A DNA stretch of 64,000 bases from NCBI GenBank assembly GCA_016788425.1, contig JAEURQ010000002.1, positions 930,001 through 994,000 on the forward strand, read 5' to 3'. The notes beneath the pieces are model-generated. The model made no database searches and was not told the DNA's origin. It saw only the letters and a list, made by a program, of their open reading frames with translations. Position 1 is the stretch's first letter. Each line of letters begins with the position of its first letter. Below are positions 16,486-25,816 of the stretch, in pieces. The position numbers were made by a program, and so were the translations under genes. The stretch comes from Chthonomonas sp. Lineage in GTDB: Bacteria > Armatimonadota > Fimbriimonadia > Fimbriimonadales > Fimbriimonadaceae.

Positions 16486-18517
16486 CCGCCAAGTCACGTG
16501 GGTCGATCACCTGCTGACCCTGATCGCGGCCATGTGTATCTGCTTTGTCAGCGGCAACTCCATCGGTCGCCCCGGCATCAGTTGGTTTTTCTTGCCGATC
16601 GCCCTGGTGTGCGGGGTGCTTGGCTTTGGGCTCGGCAAACTCGCCAAAGACCGCAAGATCGAATCGTACGACTGGGCCCTTTACTGCGCGCTGGCGGCGG
16701 TGATTATCTTCAACATCCGGCTGCTCAACGAAGTGCTGCCCGACGATGGCTTCCCGTTCCAAATCGTGATGATGAGCTTCCTGTCGTGGCTCATATGCGT
16801 CGGCCAATTGGTGACGTGGCGCGACACGACGATGGCGTTCCATGCCGTGCCGTGTATCGCCGCCTTCGGCTTGGTCGGCGCGTTCGATTACAAGGCCACG
16901 CCGTACGTATTCTTCGCGTTCCTGCTCTGCATGTCGAGCCTGTTCTTCCGGGTTCATGCCCGATCCATGCTCCGGCGCGCGGAAGCCAGTTTCGCCCTGA
17001 GTTCGGACCGCGAGGAAATGGGCGATCAGCAAAAGCTCTGGGAGCGCGCGTTTGCCACCGGGGCGTGGCGATGGATGGCGGGCACCGGTTGGGCCCTCAC
17101 CTCCGCGCTGATTATCGTGGTGCTCAGCTTGCTCGGAGCGCCGCTGGTCCAGTATTCGGTGCAATCGGTCGCCGGACGGGTCGCGTTTAATCTGCCTTCG
17201 CGGCCGCAGCAGCGCCCTATGCTCGGAGGAAACTCGAACCCCGACGGGAGTTTGAGGCTAGGCAACGGCCCGCCAAGCCAGGCCGGTTTTCCCCTGTTCA
17301 AGTTTAGTTGCGAAGCTTCGAGCTACTGGCGCACCGAATCGTATGATCGCTACACCGGTCGGTCTTGGCGAAATTCGTTGGCGAATCGCAACGCCACGCT
17401 CGTGCCGTTTTCTCAGGAGGAGCTCAAAGAGACCTACCCTAACCACCGCGAAGTGCCGTTTACGGTCAAACGCGTGCGGCTGGGTTTAAGCTACAACGGG
17501 GGCACGTCGCTCCCGACTCCGGGAACCGTCGTTCGCATGGACACCCGGAAGCACACGTTCCGGGTGACGCCCGATCTCGCGATTCTACAGCAGTTCGGCG
17601 CCGATCCCAAAATGAGCGGACAATCGCTGTTCGCCCCGCCCGATATGCAGCCGGGCCGGTCGGTGCCGCCGCCCGAATATCGCGGCATGCTGCCGCTCAC
17701 CGAAGTCGGCGACCGCACTTGGCTCAACCCCATGCTCTGGGAGGCGACCGAGGGCGCTTCGACCGACTACGAAAAAGCGCAAGCCATCGCCCGGTGGATT
17801 GCGCGGCGGTGTAACTATAACCTCAAGGTTGAGGCTCCGCCGCAGGACGTGGACGTAGTGGCGTACTTCCTGACCAACAGCAAGGAAGGCTATTGCGACC
17901 TCTTCGCCAGTTCCATGACGTTGCTCGCCCGCAAAGCCGGGCTTCACGCGCGGATGTCGGGCGGCTTTTTAGCCGACGACAAACCCGACGAATATGGGTT
18001 TGTCACCGCCACCGACAAAGAAGCCCACGTCTGGTGCGAGGTGTACTTTGAGAATGTCGGGTGGGTGATTTTCGATGCCACCGAAGGTGCCCGCGACGTG
18101 ACGCCCGCCGAGGGCGGCACAAAGACCAACCGAGAACTGCTGGATCGAATCGTGCAAGGCACGATCATCGCGGTTGGCATCGCCGGGCTCATCGCGATTG
18201 GCTTTGCGCTCCGCACCGATCGCCGCAAGCTGGCCGAACGGACCACGCAATCGCAGCTTGGCGTTCACTACCGCAGCTTCTTGGCCAAGGTCGAAAAGGT
18301 CACGCAGCGCCCCTGTCTGCTTGCCGAAACCCCGCTGGAATATCTCTCCCGCGTGAAGCATCGGCTGGGCGAAGGTCGAGCCGAGGCCGAGCAGCTGGCG
18401 CAGATGTTCACACGGCACCTCTTTTCCCCGGCCGGACCGCCGGATGAAGTGGTGAAAGAGATAGAATCTAGGGTGCAAACGCTTCGGCGGACTCTGCGCC
18501 CGCAGGACTCTCTTTGA
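16472..18517 (+). CDS. membrane transglutaminase-like protein
   Basis: This protein has about 681 residues from the ATG at 16472, which has GAGGAG just upstream. Several membrane helices fill the first 200 residues and one more lies near residue 575. Between them is a transglutaminase core with its catalytic triad: Cys in EGYCDLFASSMTLLARKAG, His in KEAHVWCEVY and Asp in FDATEG. The C-terminal part resembles the cytoplasmic DUF4129 region. It belongs to the common MoxR-DUF58-transglutaminase cluster. The peptide or amide substrate is unknown. It overlaps holA by 4 nt (TTGA). Confidence 0.88.
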   Translation: MRRVDRQVTWVDHLLTLIAAMCICFVSGNSIGRPGISWFFLPIALVCGVLGFGLGKLAKDRKIESYDWALYCALAAVIIFNIRLLNEVLPDDGFPFQIVMMSFLSWLICVGQLVTWRDTTMAFHAVPCIAAFGLVGAFDYKATPYVFFAFLLCMSSLFFRVHARSMLRRAEASFALSSDREEMGDQQKLWERAFATGAWRWMAGTGWALTSALIIVVLSLLGAPLVQYSVQSVAGRVAFNLPSRPQQRPMLGGNSNPDGSLRLGNGPPSQAGFPLFKFSCEASSYWRTESYDRYTGRSWRNSLANRNATLVPFSQEELKETYPNHREVPFTVKRVRLGLSYNGGTSLPTPGTVVRMDTRKHTFRVTPDLAILQQFGADPKMSGQSLFAPPDMQPGRSVPPPEYRGMLPLTEVGDRTWLNPMLWEATEGASTDYEKAQAIARWIARRCNYNLKVEAPPQDVDVVAYFLTNSKEGYCDLFASSMTLLARKAGLHARMSGGFLADDKPDEYGFVTATDKEAHVWCEVYFENVGWVIFDATEGARDVTPAEGGTKTNRELLDRIVQGTIIAVGIAGLIAIGFALRTDRRKLAERTTQSQLGVHYRSFLAKVEKVTQRPCLLAETPLEYLSRVKHRLGEGRAEAEQLAQMFTRHLFSPAGPPDEVVKEIESRVQTLRRTLRPQDSL

Positions 18518-19542
18518 AAAACGAAATCGCCCATGCCGCCCAGCAGCGCGTCGTCCTTTTAACCGGCGACGAGCCCACCATGCGGCTCCAAGCCCTGCGC
18601 GGGATCGTGGCGATTCACGAAGCCGAGGGCGATGAGTTTGACCGCGAGACCCTGATCTCCGATGGCCAGTCCCTGCGCAATACAATTGGCGCGGCGGGCA
18701 CGACGCCGTTCCTCAGTTCCACCCGGGTGGCGGTGCTGCGCAACGTGCTGCGCGAGGACCTCGACGAAGCGGACTCGCTCAAGGCTCAACTGGCCGCCTT
18801 GCCCGAATCGGCGCGGCTGATCTTGGTTGCCGACGAGGAAGCCAACGAGCGCCACAACAAGAATAAGTCCGCCCTGGAAAAGCTGGTTAAGGCCGCCGGC
18901 GGCTTGGTCCTCAGCTTCAAGGTGGACCCCAAAAAGGCGGTGGATGAGATCCGTGTCGAGGCCGATCGGCGCGGCAAAAAGCTATCGCCGGGTGCGGCCC
19001 GAATCATGATCGACATGGTCGGCGGAAGCTACAGCAGCGCGCTGGAGGAACTCGACAAGCTCGAACTGTATGTGGGTTCGGCCGCCGCGATCACCGAGCA
19101 AGACGTGCAGAAGGTGGTCACGGCCTCGCGCGAGTACAACGTCTACAAGCTCACCGACGCGATCGTCGCGCGCAACCCGGCGGAGGCGATGCGCCAACTT
19201 GCGGTGCTCATGAGCGGTGCGCAAAAGGTCGGCGACGCGATGATCGGCTCGATCTTGCCCACCATGCTGCGGCAGGTCCGCCTGATTTACCAAGCCCGTT
19301 GCCTGCACGATTTCGGTGACAAGTGCGCCGCCGACTTCCCCGAAAAGCCGAACTTCAACACACTCACCGATTGGCAGCGACGCCCGGTGATGGAAGCCTC
19401 GCGCAAGCTCACGTTGCCTCAGATTGTGCAACTGATGAACCTGCTCTCCGACGCCGATGCCCGAAGCAAGGGCATGGTGGAAGCGTCAAACTCGCCTTCG
19501 GAAAACATGGAACTGCTGATCCAGCAGGCCACCCTCGTTTGA
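18514..19542 (+). CDS. holA: DNA polymerase III subunit delta
   Basis: This is the clamp-loader subunit that opens the beta clamp. The 342-residue sequence follows the family pattern: VVLLTGDEPTMRLQALRGI at the start, FLSSTRVAVLRNV near 64-76, then a C-terminal collar with IGSILPTMLRQVRLIYQAR. The start codon is TTG at 18514, overlapping the previous stop as TTGA, with AGGA 6 nt upstream. It is thus the last gene of the MoxR operon. This coupling of a replication gene to a MoxR module looks incidental. Confidence 0.88.
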   Translation: MKNEIAHAAQQRVVLLTGDEPTMRLQALRGIVAIHEAEGDEFDRETLISDGQSLRNTIGAAGTTPFLSSTRVAVLRNVLREDLDEADSLKAQLAALPESARLILVADEEANERHNKNKSALEKLVKAAGGLVLSFKVDPKKAVDEIRVEADRRGKKLSPGAARIMIDMVGGSYSSALEELDKLELYVGSAAAITEQDVQKVVTASREYNVYKLTDAIVARNPAEAMRQLAVLMSGAQKVGDAMIGSILPTMLRQVRLIYQARCLHDFGDKCAADFPEKPNFNTLTDWQRRPVMEASRKLTLPQIVQLMNLLSDADARSKGMVEASNSPSENMELLIQQATLV

Positions 19543-19567
19543 TCGGCGGGTAAAGTACCCAATACTT

Positions 19568-22339
19568 ATGCGATCGCTTCGGCTTTCCTCGCTGGCCTTG
19601 TTGGCCCTCCTCTCCGCTGCCGCCCTGGCGCAAACGGCTGAAATCAAAAAAGACGATCCGCCCAAGCCGGACCCCAAGATTGTCGAATACGACAAGGCGA
19701 TTAAGGACCTTCCGAAAACCGAAGGGCCGGTGACGCTCTACATTCGCAAGAAGGACATCCTGATGGAGATTCCCGAGTCGAAACTCGGCAAGCTGTTCTT
19801 CCTGCAAGGCGCGTGGAACACAGGCTTCTCGGTGAACCAGCAGCAGGGCCTGCCGCTGGCCTTGCCAACCGGCGAGAACTTCAGCACGGTGGACATGTTC
19901 CGGCTGGAAAAGCAGCAGGAAGACCGCGTGTGGATGATCCGCCCGAACACGAAGTTTCGCTGGCAGCAGGACGATCCGAACCTGGAAGCGATCAAGCGCA
20001 CTTTCCCCGAGGCGTTCTACCAAGACTTCCGCATTGAGCAAACGCACCCCGAAAAGAAGCTGCTGCTTATCAACGTGACCGGCCTCTTCAGCGGCGACCT
20101 TTTCAGCCTCACTAAGTCGCTTTCGCAAGGCGGCATGATGGTCACTCCTGACCGCGAGAAGACTCGCGTGGACAAGGTCACGGGCTCGCCGGACGTGCTG
20201 AGCCTGCGCATGGACCACTTCTACACTGCCCAAGAAGGCGGCCAAGCCAACCCACTCCTGGCTCTCCTCGGCATGGCGGGCGGCGGCACGCACCAAGAAG
20301 ACTCGCGCTCGATTAACTTCAAGATCACGTACAGCATGTACTTCCGCGATGAGAAGAGCACCTACCGGCCGCGCCTTGGCGATCCACGCGTGGGTTACTT
20401 CACCAACGACCACTTTAGCTTTGAGCGCTACTACCGTGACGACCGCATGGTCAAGTACATCAATCGCTGGAACCTGCAAAAGAAGGACCCGAATGCGGCC
20501 CTGAGCGAGCCGGTGAAGCCGATCACCTGGGTACTTGATACATCCATTCCGACCAACTATCGCGAATGCTTCCGCCGCGGAATGCTCGATTGGAACCGCG
20601 CCTTCGAAAAGATTGGTTACAAGAACGCCATCGTCGTGAAGGACGCTCCGGCGGGCAAGGATTACGACCACGCCGATGGCCGCAACAACGTCATCCGCTG
20701 GACGGTGACCTCGGAAGGTGACGGCGCGATTGCCCTGTTCCGCTCCGACCCCATGACCGGCGAAATCATGAACGCCGCGATCAACGTGGATGGCACGTTT
20801 GCAGTGGGCGTGGATGACTTCTATCGCACAGTGCTGCCGACCAGCCCCGGCCTCATGATGAAGCTGTTCCGGCAGTCCATTAGCGATGCCGTTCCCGGCC
20901 AATCCGAGGCCGCCGAGAAGATGCTCCAGAATCCGGGCATCTCGCCGCTCGCCGGTTTGGCCGAGGCTCAGCTGACCAAGAACGGTTGGCACCATGATCA
21001 GTGCGGTTATGGCCGCGAACGCATGGCCCGGCTGAACTACAATCTCAGCGCGATCAACGCGCGAGGCATGGCGGGCATCTCGAAGCAAAAGCTCATCGAG
21101 GACTACATTCAAGACACGGTCGCTCACGAATTCGGCCACACTCTGGGTCTGCGCCACAACTTTGCCGCCTCCACCAACCTCACCACCGCTCAGTGCGGCG
21201 ACGAGGCCCTGGTGCGCCGCGAAGGCTTCGCCAGCAGCGTGATGGACTACATCGACATCAACATGGTGGCCGTTCTCAACGGTCGCGGCGTGCTCATCAA
21301 CCCGGGCATCGGGGCCTACGACATGCACGCGATTCGCTACGGTTACTCGGACATCAAGGCCGACACGCCGGACGGCGAGCGCTTTGCCCTCAGTCAAATC
21401 GCGAAGGATGGCGGCAAGCCGGGCTTGCGCTTTATGACCGACGAGGACGCCGACCGATTCGACCCAACCGTGCAGCGTTGGGACTCGGGCAAGGACCCGC
21501 TGGCCTACAACGAAACCACAATGCGCGTCGCCCGAAACACCATGAACTGGGCGATCAAGAATCTGCCAAAGCCAGGTGAAAGCTACGCCAAGCGCAACAA
21601 GCTGATTTCTACGGCGCTCACGCAGATCGTCGGCCAAGCGAGTCGCGCAAGCCGCTTTATCGGTGGCCTTCGCGCTAGCCGCACCTACGCGGGTGACGTT
21701 GGGCAACTTGCGAACCTGACGCCCATTCCGGCCGCTGAGCAGCGCCAAGGCTTGCGCCTGGCGACTTCGGTGCTCAACGCCTCGTTTGGCGATCTGCCGG
21801 ACTCGGTGCTGAATTCTTTCGCCGAGGACTTTAACGCCGACGCGGGGGCCGGAACGGCGACGTTCCGCTCACTCTTTGCGATGATGCAGCAGCAGGTGTT
21901 GGGTTCGCTGATGAACGCGGGACGCATCAGCCGCATCATCGAAAACGAGTTCAAAACGAAGACCGGTGCCTACACCGTGGACGAGCATTACGCGGCGATT
22001 AACAACGCCGTGATGAGCGAGTTCGCCGGCACCGCCGCGATTCGCCCGCTGCGCCGCGATCTCCAGCGCAACTACGTCATCGCGCTGCTGGATCAAGCTG
22101 GCGGCGTGGAAGGCGCGGTGCGCGACGACGCCCAACTGGTGGCCCTAGCCAACCTCAAGGGCGTGCGCAAGAGCTGCATGACCTACGCGGCCAAGGCCAG
22201 CGGCGTCAGCAAGCTCCACGCCGAGCATCTGGCCGAAGTCATCACGCTATTCCTCAACCGAACGCGTGTCACGGGCGTTGAAGGGGGTGGAGGCGGCGGC
22301 GGACTCGATCTGGCGGCCCTGCTTGGAGGCAAGAACTAA
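19568..22339 (+). CDS. exported zinc metalloprotease (DUF5117/DUF4953 type)
   Basis: This 923-residue protein has a signal peptide (about 1-21, ending ALAQ). A zinc-binding HEFGHTLGLRHN motif lies near residue 520. It is an extended HExxHxxGxxH (metzincin-like) arrangement, with SVMDYIDIN (a Met-turn candidate) about 40 residues later. The N-terminal portion resembles the DUF5117 domain and the region after it DUF4953. The C terminus ends in a Gly-rich run. It probably degrades protein in the periplasm or outside. A TAAAGT box 11 nt before the ATG could be the -10. Confidence 0.85.
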   Translation: MRSLRLSSLALLALLSAAALAQTAEIKKDDPPKPDPKIVEYDKAIKDLPKTEGPVTLYIRKKDILMEIPESKLGKLFFLQGAWNTGFSVNQQQGLPLALPTGENFSTVDMFRLEKQQEDRVWMIRPNTKFRWQQDDPNLEAIKRTFPEAFYQDFRIEQTHPEKKLLLINVTGLFSGDLFSLTKSLSQGGMMVTPDREKTRVDKVTGSPDVLSLRMDHFYTAQEGGQANPLLALLGMAGGGTHQEDSRSINFKITYSMYFRDEKSTYRPRLGDPRVGYFTNDHFSFERYYRDDRMVKYINRWNLQKKDPNAALSEPVKPITWVLDTSIPTNYRECFRRGMLDWNRAFEKIGYKNAIVVKDAPAGKDYDHADGRNNVIRWTVTSEGDGAIALFRSDPMTGEIMNAAINVDGTFAVGVDDFYRTVLPTSPGLMMKLFRQSISDAVPGQSEAAEKMLQNPGISPLAGLAEAQLTKNGWHHDQCGYGRERMARLNYNLSAINARGMAGISKQKLIEDYIQDTVAHEFGHTLGLRHNFAASTNLTTAQCGDEALVRREGFASSVMDYIDINMVAVLNGRGVLINPGIGAYDMHAIRYGYSDIKADTPDGERFALSQIAKDGGKPGLRFMTDEDADRFDPTVQRWDSGKDPLAYNETTMRVARNTMNWAIKNLPKPGESYAKRNKLISTALTQIVGQASRASRFIGGLRASRTYAGDVGQLANLTPIPAAEQRQGLRLATSVLNASFGDLPDSVLNSFAEDFNADAGAGTATFRSLFAMMQQQVLGSLMNAGRISRIIENEFKTKTGAYTVDEHYAAINNAVMSEFAGTAAIRPLRRDLQRNYVIALLDQAGGVEGAVRDDAQLVALANLKGVRKSCMTYAAKASGVSKLHAEHLAEVITLFLNRTRVTGVEGGGGGGGLDLAALLGGKN

Positions 22340-22348
22340 ACCACAACC

Positions 22349-23329
22349 ATGCCGTTGGGACAGTACGAAATCACCGCGCTTGAGCTGCTCGCCGAGTTCC
22401 AAAAGTTCTCGGCGGGGGTGATTTCCGGCCCGGCGCTCAAGCCAGCGAATCGCTCGGCGTTTCACTGGCCACCGCATTCGGTGGCGGTCGACTATCACGT
22501 GCAGGCAAGCGAGTGGACCGAGACGCTCGACCTGGAGATCGAAGGCGAGCGACATGCGGTGCGACTGGCCTACACCCGCAACGGGGTGTTCGGACAGATG
22601 CCCGACTTTGGCAACGATGCTCGCGCCGACAGCGCCGAGAAGGTGCTGAAAAAGCTAGCCGAAGGCGTCAAGCCGCTGTTCCGTCGGCAACGCGAGTTGG
22701 CCACGCTGCTCGGCTTGCCCGGTCGTTACACCGAGCGCATTTCTACATTGTCGCCGGTCGGGTTGGTGCGGCTGCTCTACGCCGCCGATCGCGATATCTC
22801 GCATCAGGCGTGCGTCGAGATTGAATCCCACGCCAGCACGGCGGTCTTCGGGCCGACCTTGGTGGCCGTGCTCAGCGACACCTCGCATCCGCATCGTCGG
22901 GCCGCGCAGTGGGCGGTTCTTGACCTGTTTGAGGACCTGTCTAGCTACTTCCCCTCGGTCGAGGCGCAAGCCGCCGCCATCGAGGCGATCCGTAACCTGA
23001 TGTGGGAAGCGCCCGAGGACTACGCCCGGACGATTTACAAGGCGGGCGTCGTGCTGGGCGGACACATCTGCACCGAGGCGAGCGCGGCGGTGTTGCTCGA
23101 ATGCTTTGAGGCGCCAAGCAAGTTCGCGCGTCGCAGCGCGATCCACGCGAGTTTCCACCTAGTGGAGTGGATGCCGGAGGCCAAAGACGCGGTGCTCGCC
23201 GGACTTCAACGCCTCGCCGAGAGTGACCCCGATGGGATTCTGCAAGCGTACGCCGACGGCATGGCCAGCGATATCGCGCGCGGCCTCACCGACCACATTG
23301 ACGACGTGTTCTTCCCCGAAGAGCAGTAG
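22349..23329 (+). CDS. conserved hypothetical protein, HEAT-like
   Basis: I do not recognise a family. The 326-residue protein is probably cytoplasmic (no signal or membrane helix). The first 110 residues include a beta-rich segment (HAVRLAYTRNGVFGQMPDFG). The rest is helical, in units that look like HEAT repeats, for example HPHRRAAQWAVLDLFEDL and FARRSAIHASFHLVEWMPEAKDAVLAGL. It starts 9 nt after the metalloprotease gene, so the two may be co-transcribed. It converges with the next gene at a 2-nt gap. Confidence 0.6.
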   Translation: MPLGQYEITALELLAEFQKFSAGVISGPALKPANRSAFHWPPHSVAVDYHVQASEWTETLDLEIEGERHAVRLAYTRNGVFGQMPDFGNDARADSAEKVLKKLAEGVKPLFRRQRELATLLGLPGRYTERISTLSPVGLVRLLYAADRDISHQACVEIESHASTAVFGPTLVAVLSDTSHPHRRAAQWAVLDLFEDLSSYFPSVEAQAAAIEAIRNLMWEAPEDYARTIYKAGVVLGGHICTEASAAVLLECFEAPSKFARRSAIHASFHLVEWMPEAKDAVLAGLQRLAESDPDGILQAYADGMASDIARGLTDHIDDVFFPEEQ

Positions 23330-23331
23330 TC

Positions 23332-24153
23332 TTACGGCAGCGCGCGGACTTTCATCTTCAGCCAAATTGTGGTTTCGAACGCCTGGGGTTTCGGTTCTCC
23401 GGCGGGCGCGTTGCCGCCGCCCATCATGATCCGCACCTTACTCTCCGTGTCAATCGAGTGCAGTGAGGTTGTCGCCATGTCCAGCCGCATTTCGGTGTTC
23501 ATGCCAACCTCCATTTGCATCTTGAGAATGTCAATATCAAAGTCAATCGGCAAGGTTGCGTGGGACTCAAACAGGCCAATGCCGTCTTTGACCCCAATGA
23601 ACTGTGTGACCGCCTGGCCGATGGTCGTGAGTTCACTGGGCTGAGCCCTTCGCACCTGAACGTTTAAGTTGCTGAGGCTCTCCTTCGTCACGTCCCAGTA
23701 GTCGCCCACCGTTACGCGCCCCGTGGTGAACATCGGAGCGGCCATGAATGTGCCGGCGGTAATGTCACCATCCTTGCTTTCGGGCGACATCATGTTCAGG
23801 AAGGCCGCCGGATTGTTGGACGGGTAATTGATCGCCAGTTTGGTTCCCTTCTTCCATTCCAAAAAGTCGGGCGGAACCTTGTTTGGATGCATGTCTGAGG
23901 TCGAGATCGCGCGAACAGTTAGGTCCGCGTACACTCGCTCACGAGTGACCCCTGTAATTGTCTGCGTGACTTCGAGCACAACGAAGGCGCTCAGGGACAT
24001 GTCGTCGGCGGGGTCGCTGCTCTTGCCGCTCACATTTACGCTCACCTGATGGCGCACAACGCTGCCCACTTTGGGTTGGAAGTTCAGCCGATAGGTCTGG
24101 GCGGAGGCCAAAGCTGGAACGGCGAAAAGCAAGACGAAGCCGCGTGTCTTCAT
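23332..24153 (-). CDS. secreted hypothetical protein
   Basis: This 273-residue protein has a signal peptide (about 1-19, ending ALASAQ). A beta-rich body begins YRLNFQPKVGSVVRHQVSVN, which recalls DUF6263-type exported proteins, but I would not press that. There are no catalytic motifs. It is the last gene of the alaS-sbtA-sbtB-thioesterase string, 9 nt after the thioesterase stop, and converges with the HEAT-like gene. Confidence 0.55.
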   Translation of the reverse strand: MKTRGFVLLFAVPALASAQTYRLNFQPKVGSVVRHQVSVNVSGKSSDPADDMSLSAFVVLEVTQTITGVTRERVYADLTVRAISTSDMHPNKVPPDFLEWKKGTKLAINYPSNNPAAFLNMMSPESKDGDITAGTFMAAPMFTTGRVTVGDYWDVTKESLSNLNVQVRRAQPSELTTIGQAVTQFIGVKDGIGLFESHATLPIDFDIDILKMQMEVGMNTEMRLDMATTSLHSIDTESKVRIMMGGGNAPAGEPKPQAFETTIWLKMKVRALP

Positions 24154-24162
24154 GCCACAACG

Positions 24163-24558
24163 TTACCCGGCGGGGCTGAGCATTGCACGGTATTTATCGG
24201 GAATCGTGACCGCCTTGCGCTCGCGGCCCATCACCACGTGCGTGGTGCTGCCCGTCGCTCGGAGTACGTCGCCCGACCAGATTTCGTAGTGGAACGAGAA
24301 CGACACTCGCTTGACTTCACCCGCCCAAGCGCGAATGGTCACCTCTTCGTCGTACATGATCTCGCGTTTGTAGTCAATGGTCACGTTTACCACCGGCAGA
24401 AAGAAGCCCTCGGCCTCCATGCTAGCGTACGTAAAGCCCGCTTGACGGCACCAATCCGTTCGAGCCACTTCCAGCCACACCAAGTAGTTGGCGTAGTAGG
24501 CGTGACCCATCTGGTCGGTTTCGGCGTAGCGCACCCGCAGCGTGGTTTCGCTGATCAC
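24163..24558 (-). CDS. YbgC-like acyl-CoA thioesterase (4HBT fold)
   Basis: This 131-residue hot-dog-fold protein shows the YbgC/4HBT signature VRYAETDQMGHAYYANYLVWLEVART (about residues 9-34), with the catalytic Asp in ETDQMGHAYY. It probably hydrolyses acyl-CoA thioesters; the chain is unknown. The start overlaps the sbtB stop as ATGA. In other bacteria this family often sits near tol-pal, which is not the case here. Confidence 0.85.
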   Translation of the reverse strand: MISETTLRVRYAETDQMGHAYYANYLVWLEVARTDWCRQAGFTYASMEAEGFFLPVVNVTIDYKREIMYDEEVTIRAWAGEVKRVSFSFHYEIWSGDVLRATGSTTHVVMGRERKAVTIPDKYRAMLSPAG

Positions 24559-24851
24559 GTGTACTTCTCGCCTCGGAGCACGGTCGCATCCACCACGTAG
24601 GCAATCACCGCGTAATTCTCAAAGTAGTTCTCTTCGATGTGCGCGAGAATAGCGGACACCGTGGCCTGGCTGGCCACGATTTCAAAGCGAATGTTCTGGC
24701 CTTCTAGGTCGCTGGTGCGGCGTCCGCGCGATCCCTGACCGCGCACCTCCGACTCGGTGAAGCCAGTTGCGCCCAGCCGTAGAATGTCGTCCACCAAGCG
24801 GCGACGGAGCGCGCTTTCGGCGATGATGGTGAGAAGTTTTGCCTGTGCCAT
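24555..24851 (-). CDS. sbtB: SbtB-type PII signalling protein
   Basis: This 98-residue PII-like protein follows the cyanobacterial SbtB pattern: a GxGSRG...TSDLEG T-loop region (about residues 38-51), NIRFEIVAS, NYFENYAVIAYVV and a VLRGEKYT end. SbtB binds adenine nucleotides, including cAMP and AMP, and controls the bicarbonate transporter SbtA. The C-terminal CGPxGC redox loop of some cyanobacterial SbtB proteins is missing. It lies 4 nt after the sbtA gene and overlaps the next gene. Adjacency to sbtA makes the assignment strong. Confidence 0.85.
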   Translation of the reverse strand: MAQAKLLTIIAESALRRRLVDDILRLGATGFTESEVRGQGSRGRRTSDLEGQNIRFEIVASQATVSAILAHIEENYFENYAVIAYVVDATVLRGEKYT

Positions 24852-24855
24852 AAGC

Positions 24856-25812
24856 CTATGATCGCTGCGAGAGGGCCACCGCCATCAGGTGATAGAGCGG
24901 CAACCCGAGCGAGAGATTGAACGGAAACGTGATGCCGAGCGCGGCGGTGAGACTGAGGCTGGGGTTGGCCTCGGGGATGCCGACGCGGACCGCGGCTGGC
25001 GCGGCAATGTAGCTGGCGCTGGCGGCCATCGCGCCCAGAATGGTGCAGCCGCCCGGGCCGAGTCCGCACCAATGCCCGACGAGCACTCCCAACGCACCTT
25101 GCGCGATCGGCGCGAGGATGGCGAACGTCACCAAAAACCCGCCGACGCGCTTGACATCGCCGAACCGCCGCGCGGCGACCATGCCCATTTCGAGCAAGAA
25201 GATGACCAGCAGCCCGGAGAACGCGCCCTTGAACACCGGCGCGACCGGCGCGAAGCCTTTTTCGCCGGCGGCAAGACCCATGATGAGCCCGCCTACCAGC
25301 AGGATAACGCTCTTGCCGGAGACGATTTCGGCCAGGGCGGGGCCGAGGTCACGACTTCCCTGCTTGCGCGCCAAAAGCAGCGCGATGATGATCGCCGGAA
25401 CCTCGAGAATAGCGACGAGGGCAGGCATGAATCCTTCGGGATTGTCGCCCGCCCGAGTGGCGAAGGCGACTGCCGCCATGTACGTCACCGCCGAAACCGA
25501 CCCGTAGTGAGCCGCGATCGCCGCCGCGTTCGCCCGGTCGAACTTGCGCCGCAATACGGCAAACGCCACAAGCGGAATGAGAACGCCCAAAGCAAGCGTG
25601 CCCAGCATCGGCCACGCCACCTGCGAAAACGAGGTGTTGCTCAACTCGACCCCGCCCTTGAGGCCGATGGCGAGGAGCAAATACACCGAGAGGGCGGAGT
25701 AGATTTGCTCCGGAATCTTGAGGTCGCTCCGAACGAGCGTCGCGATTGCGCCGAGCACAAACGCCAGCACGATGGGCGAGCACAGATTTTGAAGAATCAA
25801 CTCGCCCGACAT
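24856..25812 (-). CDS. sbtA: sodium-dependent bicarbonate transporter SbtA
   Basis: This 318-residue membrane protein has about ten hydrophobic helices. SbtA-family segments include PEQIYSALSVYLLLAIGLKGG (residues 34-54), FDRANAAAIAAHYGSVSAVTY (about 90-110) and GGCTILGAMAASASYIAAPAAVR near 254-276. SbtA imports bicarbonate with sodium in cyanobacteria. Homologues occur in non-phototrophs, where the purpose is less clear. It is followed by its regulator sbtB and begins 4 nt after alaS, so it shares the alaS transcript. A beta carbonic anhydrase lies 30 kb away. Confidence 0.88.
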   Translation of the reverse strand: MSGELILQNLCSPIVLAFVLGAIATLVRSDLKIPEQIYSALSVYLLLAIGLKGGVELSNTSFSQVAWPMLGTLALGVLIPLVAFAVLRRKFDRANAAAIAAHYGSVSAVTYMAAVAFATRAGDNPEGFMPALVAILEVPAIIIALLLARKQGSRDLGPALAEIVSGKSVILLVGGLIMGLAAGEKGFAPVAPVFKGAFSGLLVIFLLEMGMVAARRFGDVKRVGGFLVTFAILAPIAQGALGVLVGHWCGLGPGGCTILGAMAASASYIAAPAAVRVGIPEANPSLSLTAALGITFPFNLSLGLPLYHLMAVALSQRS

Positions 25813-25816
25813 GCTG

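Noticed and set aside
19409-21748. 779-codon minus-strand open frame opposite the metalloprotease
   Set aside because: Antisense of a clear signal-peptide zinc protease; the translation is His/Val/Arg-rich as expected for a GC-rich shadow frame.
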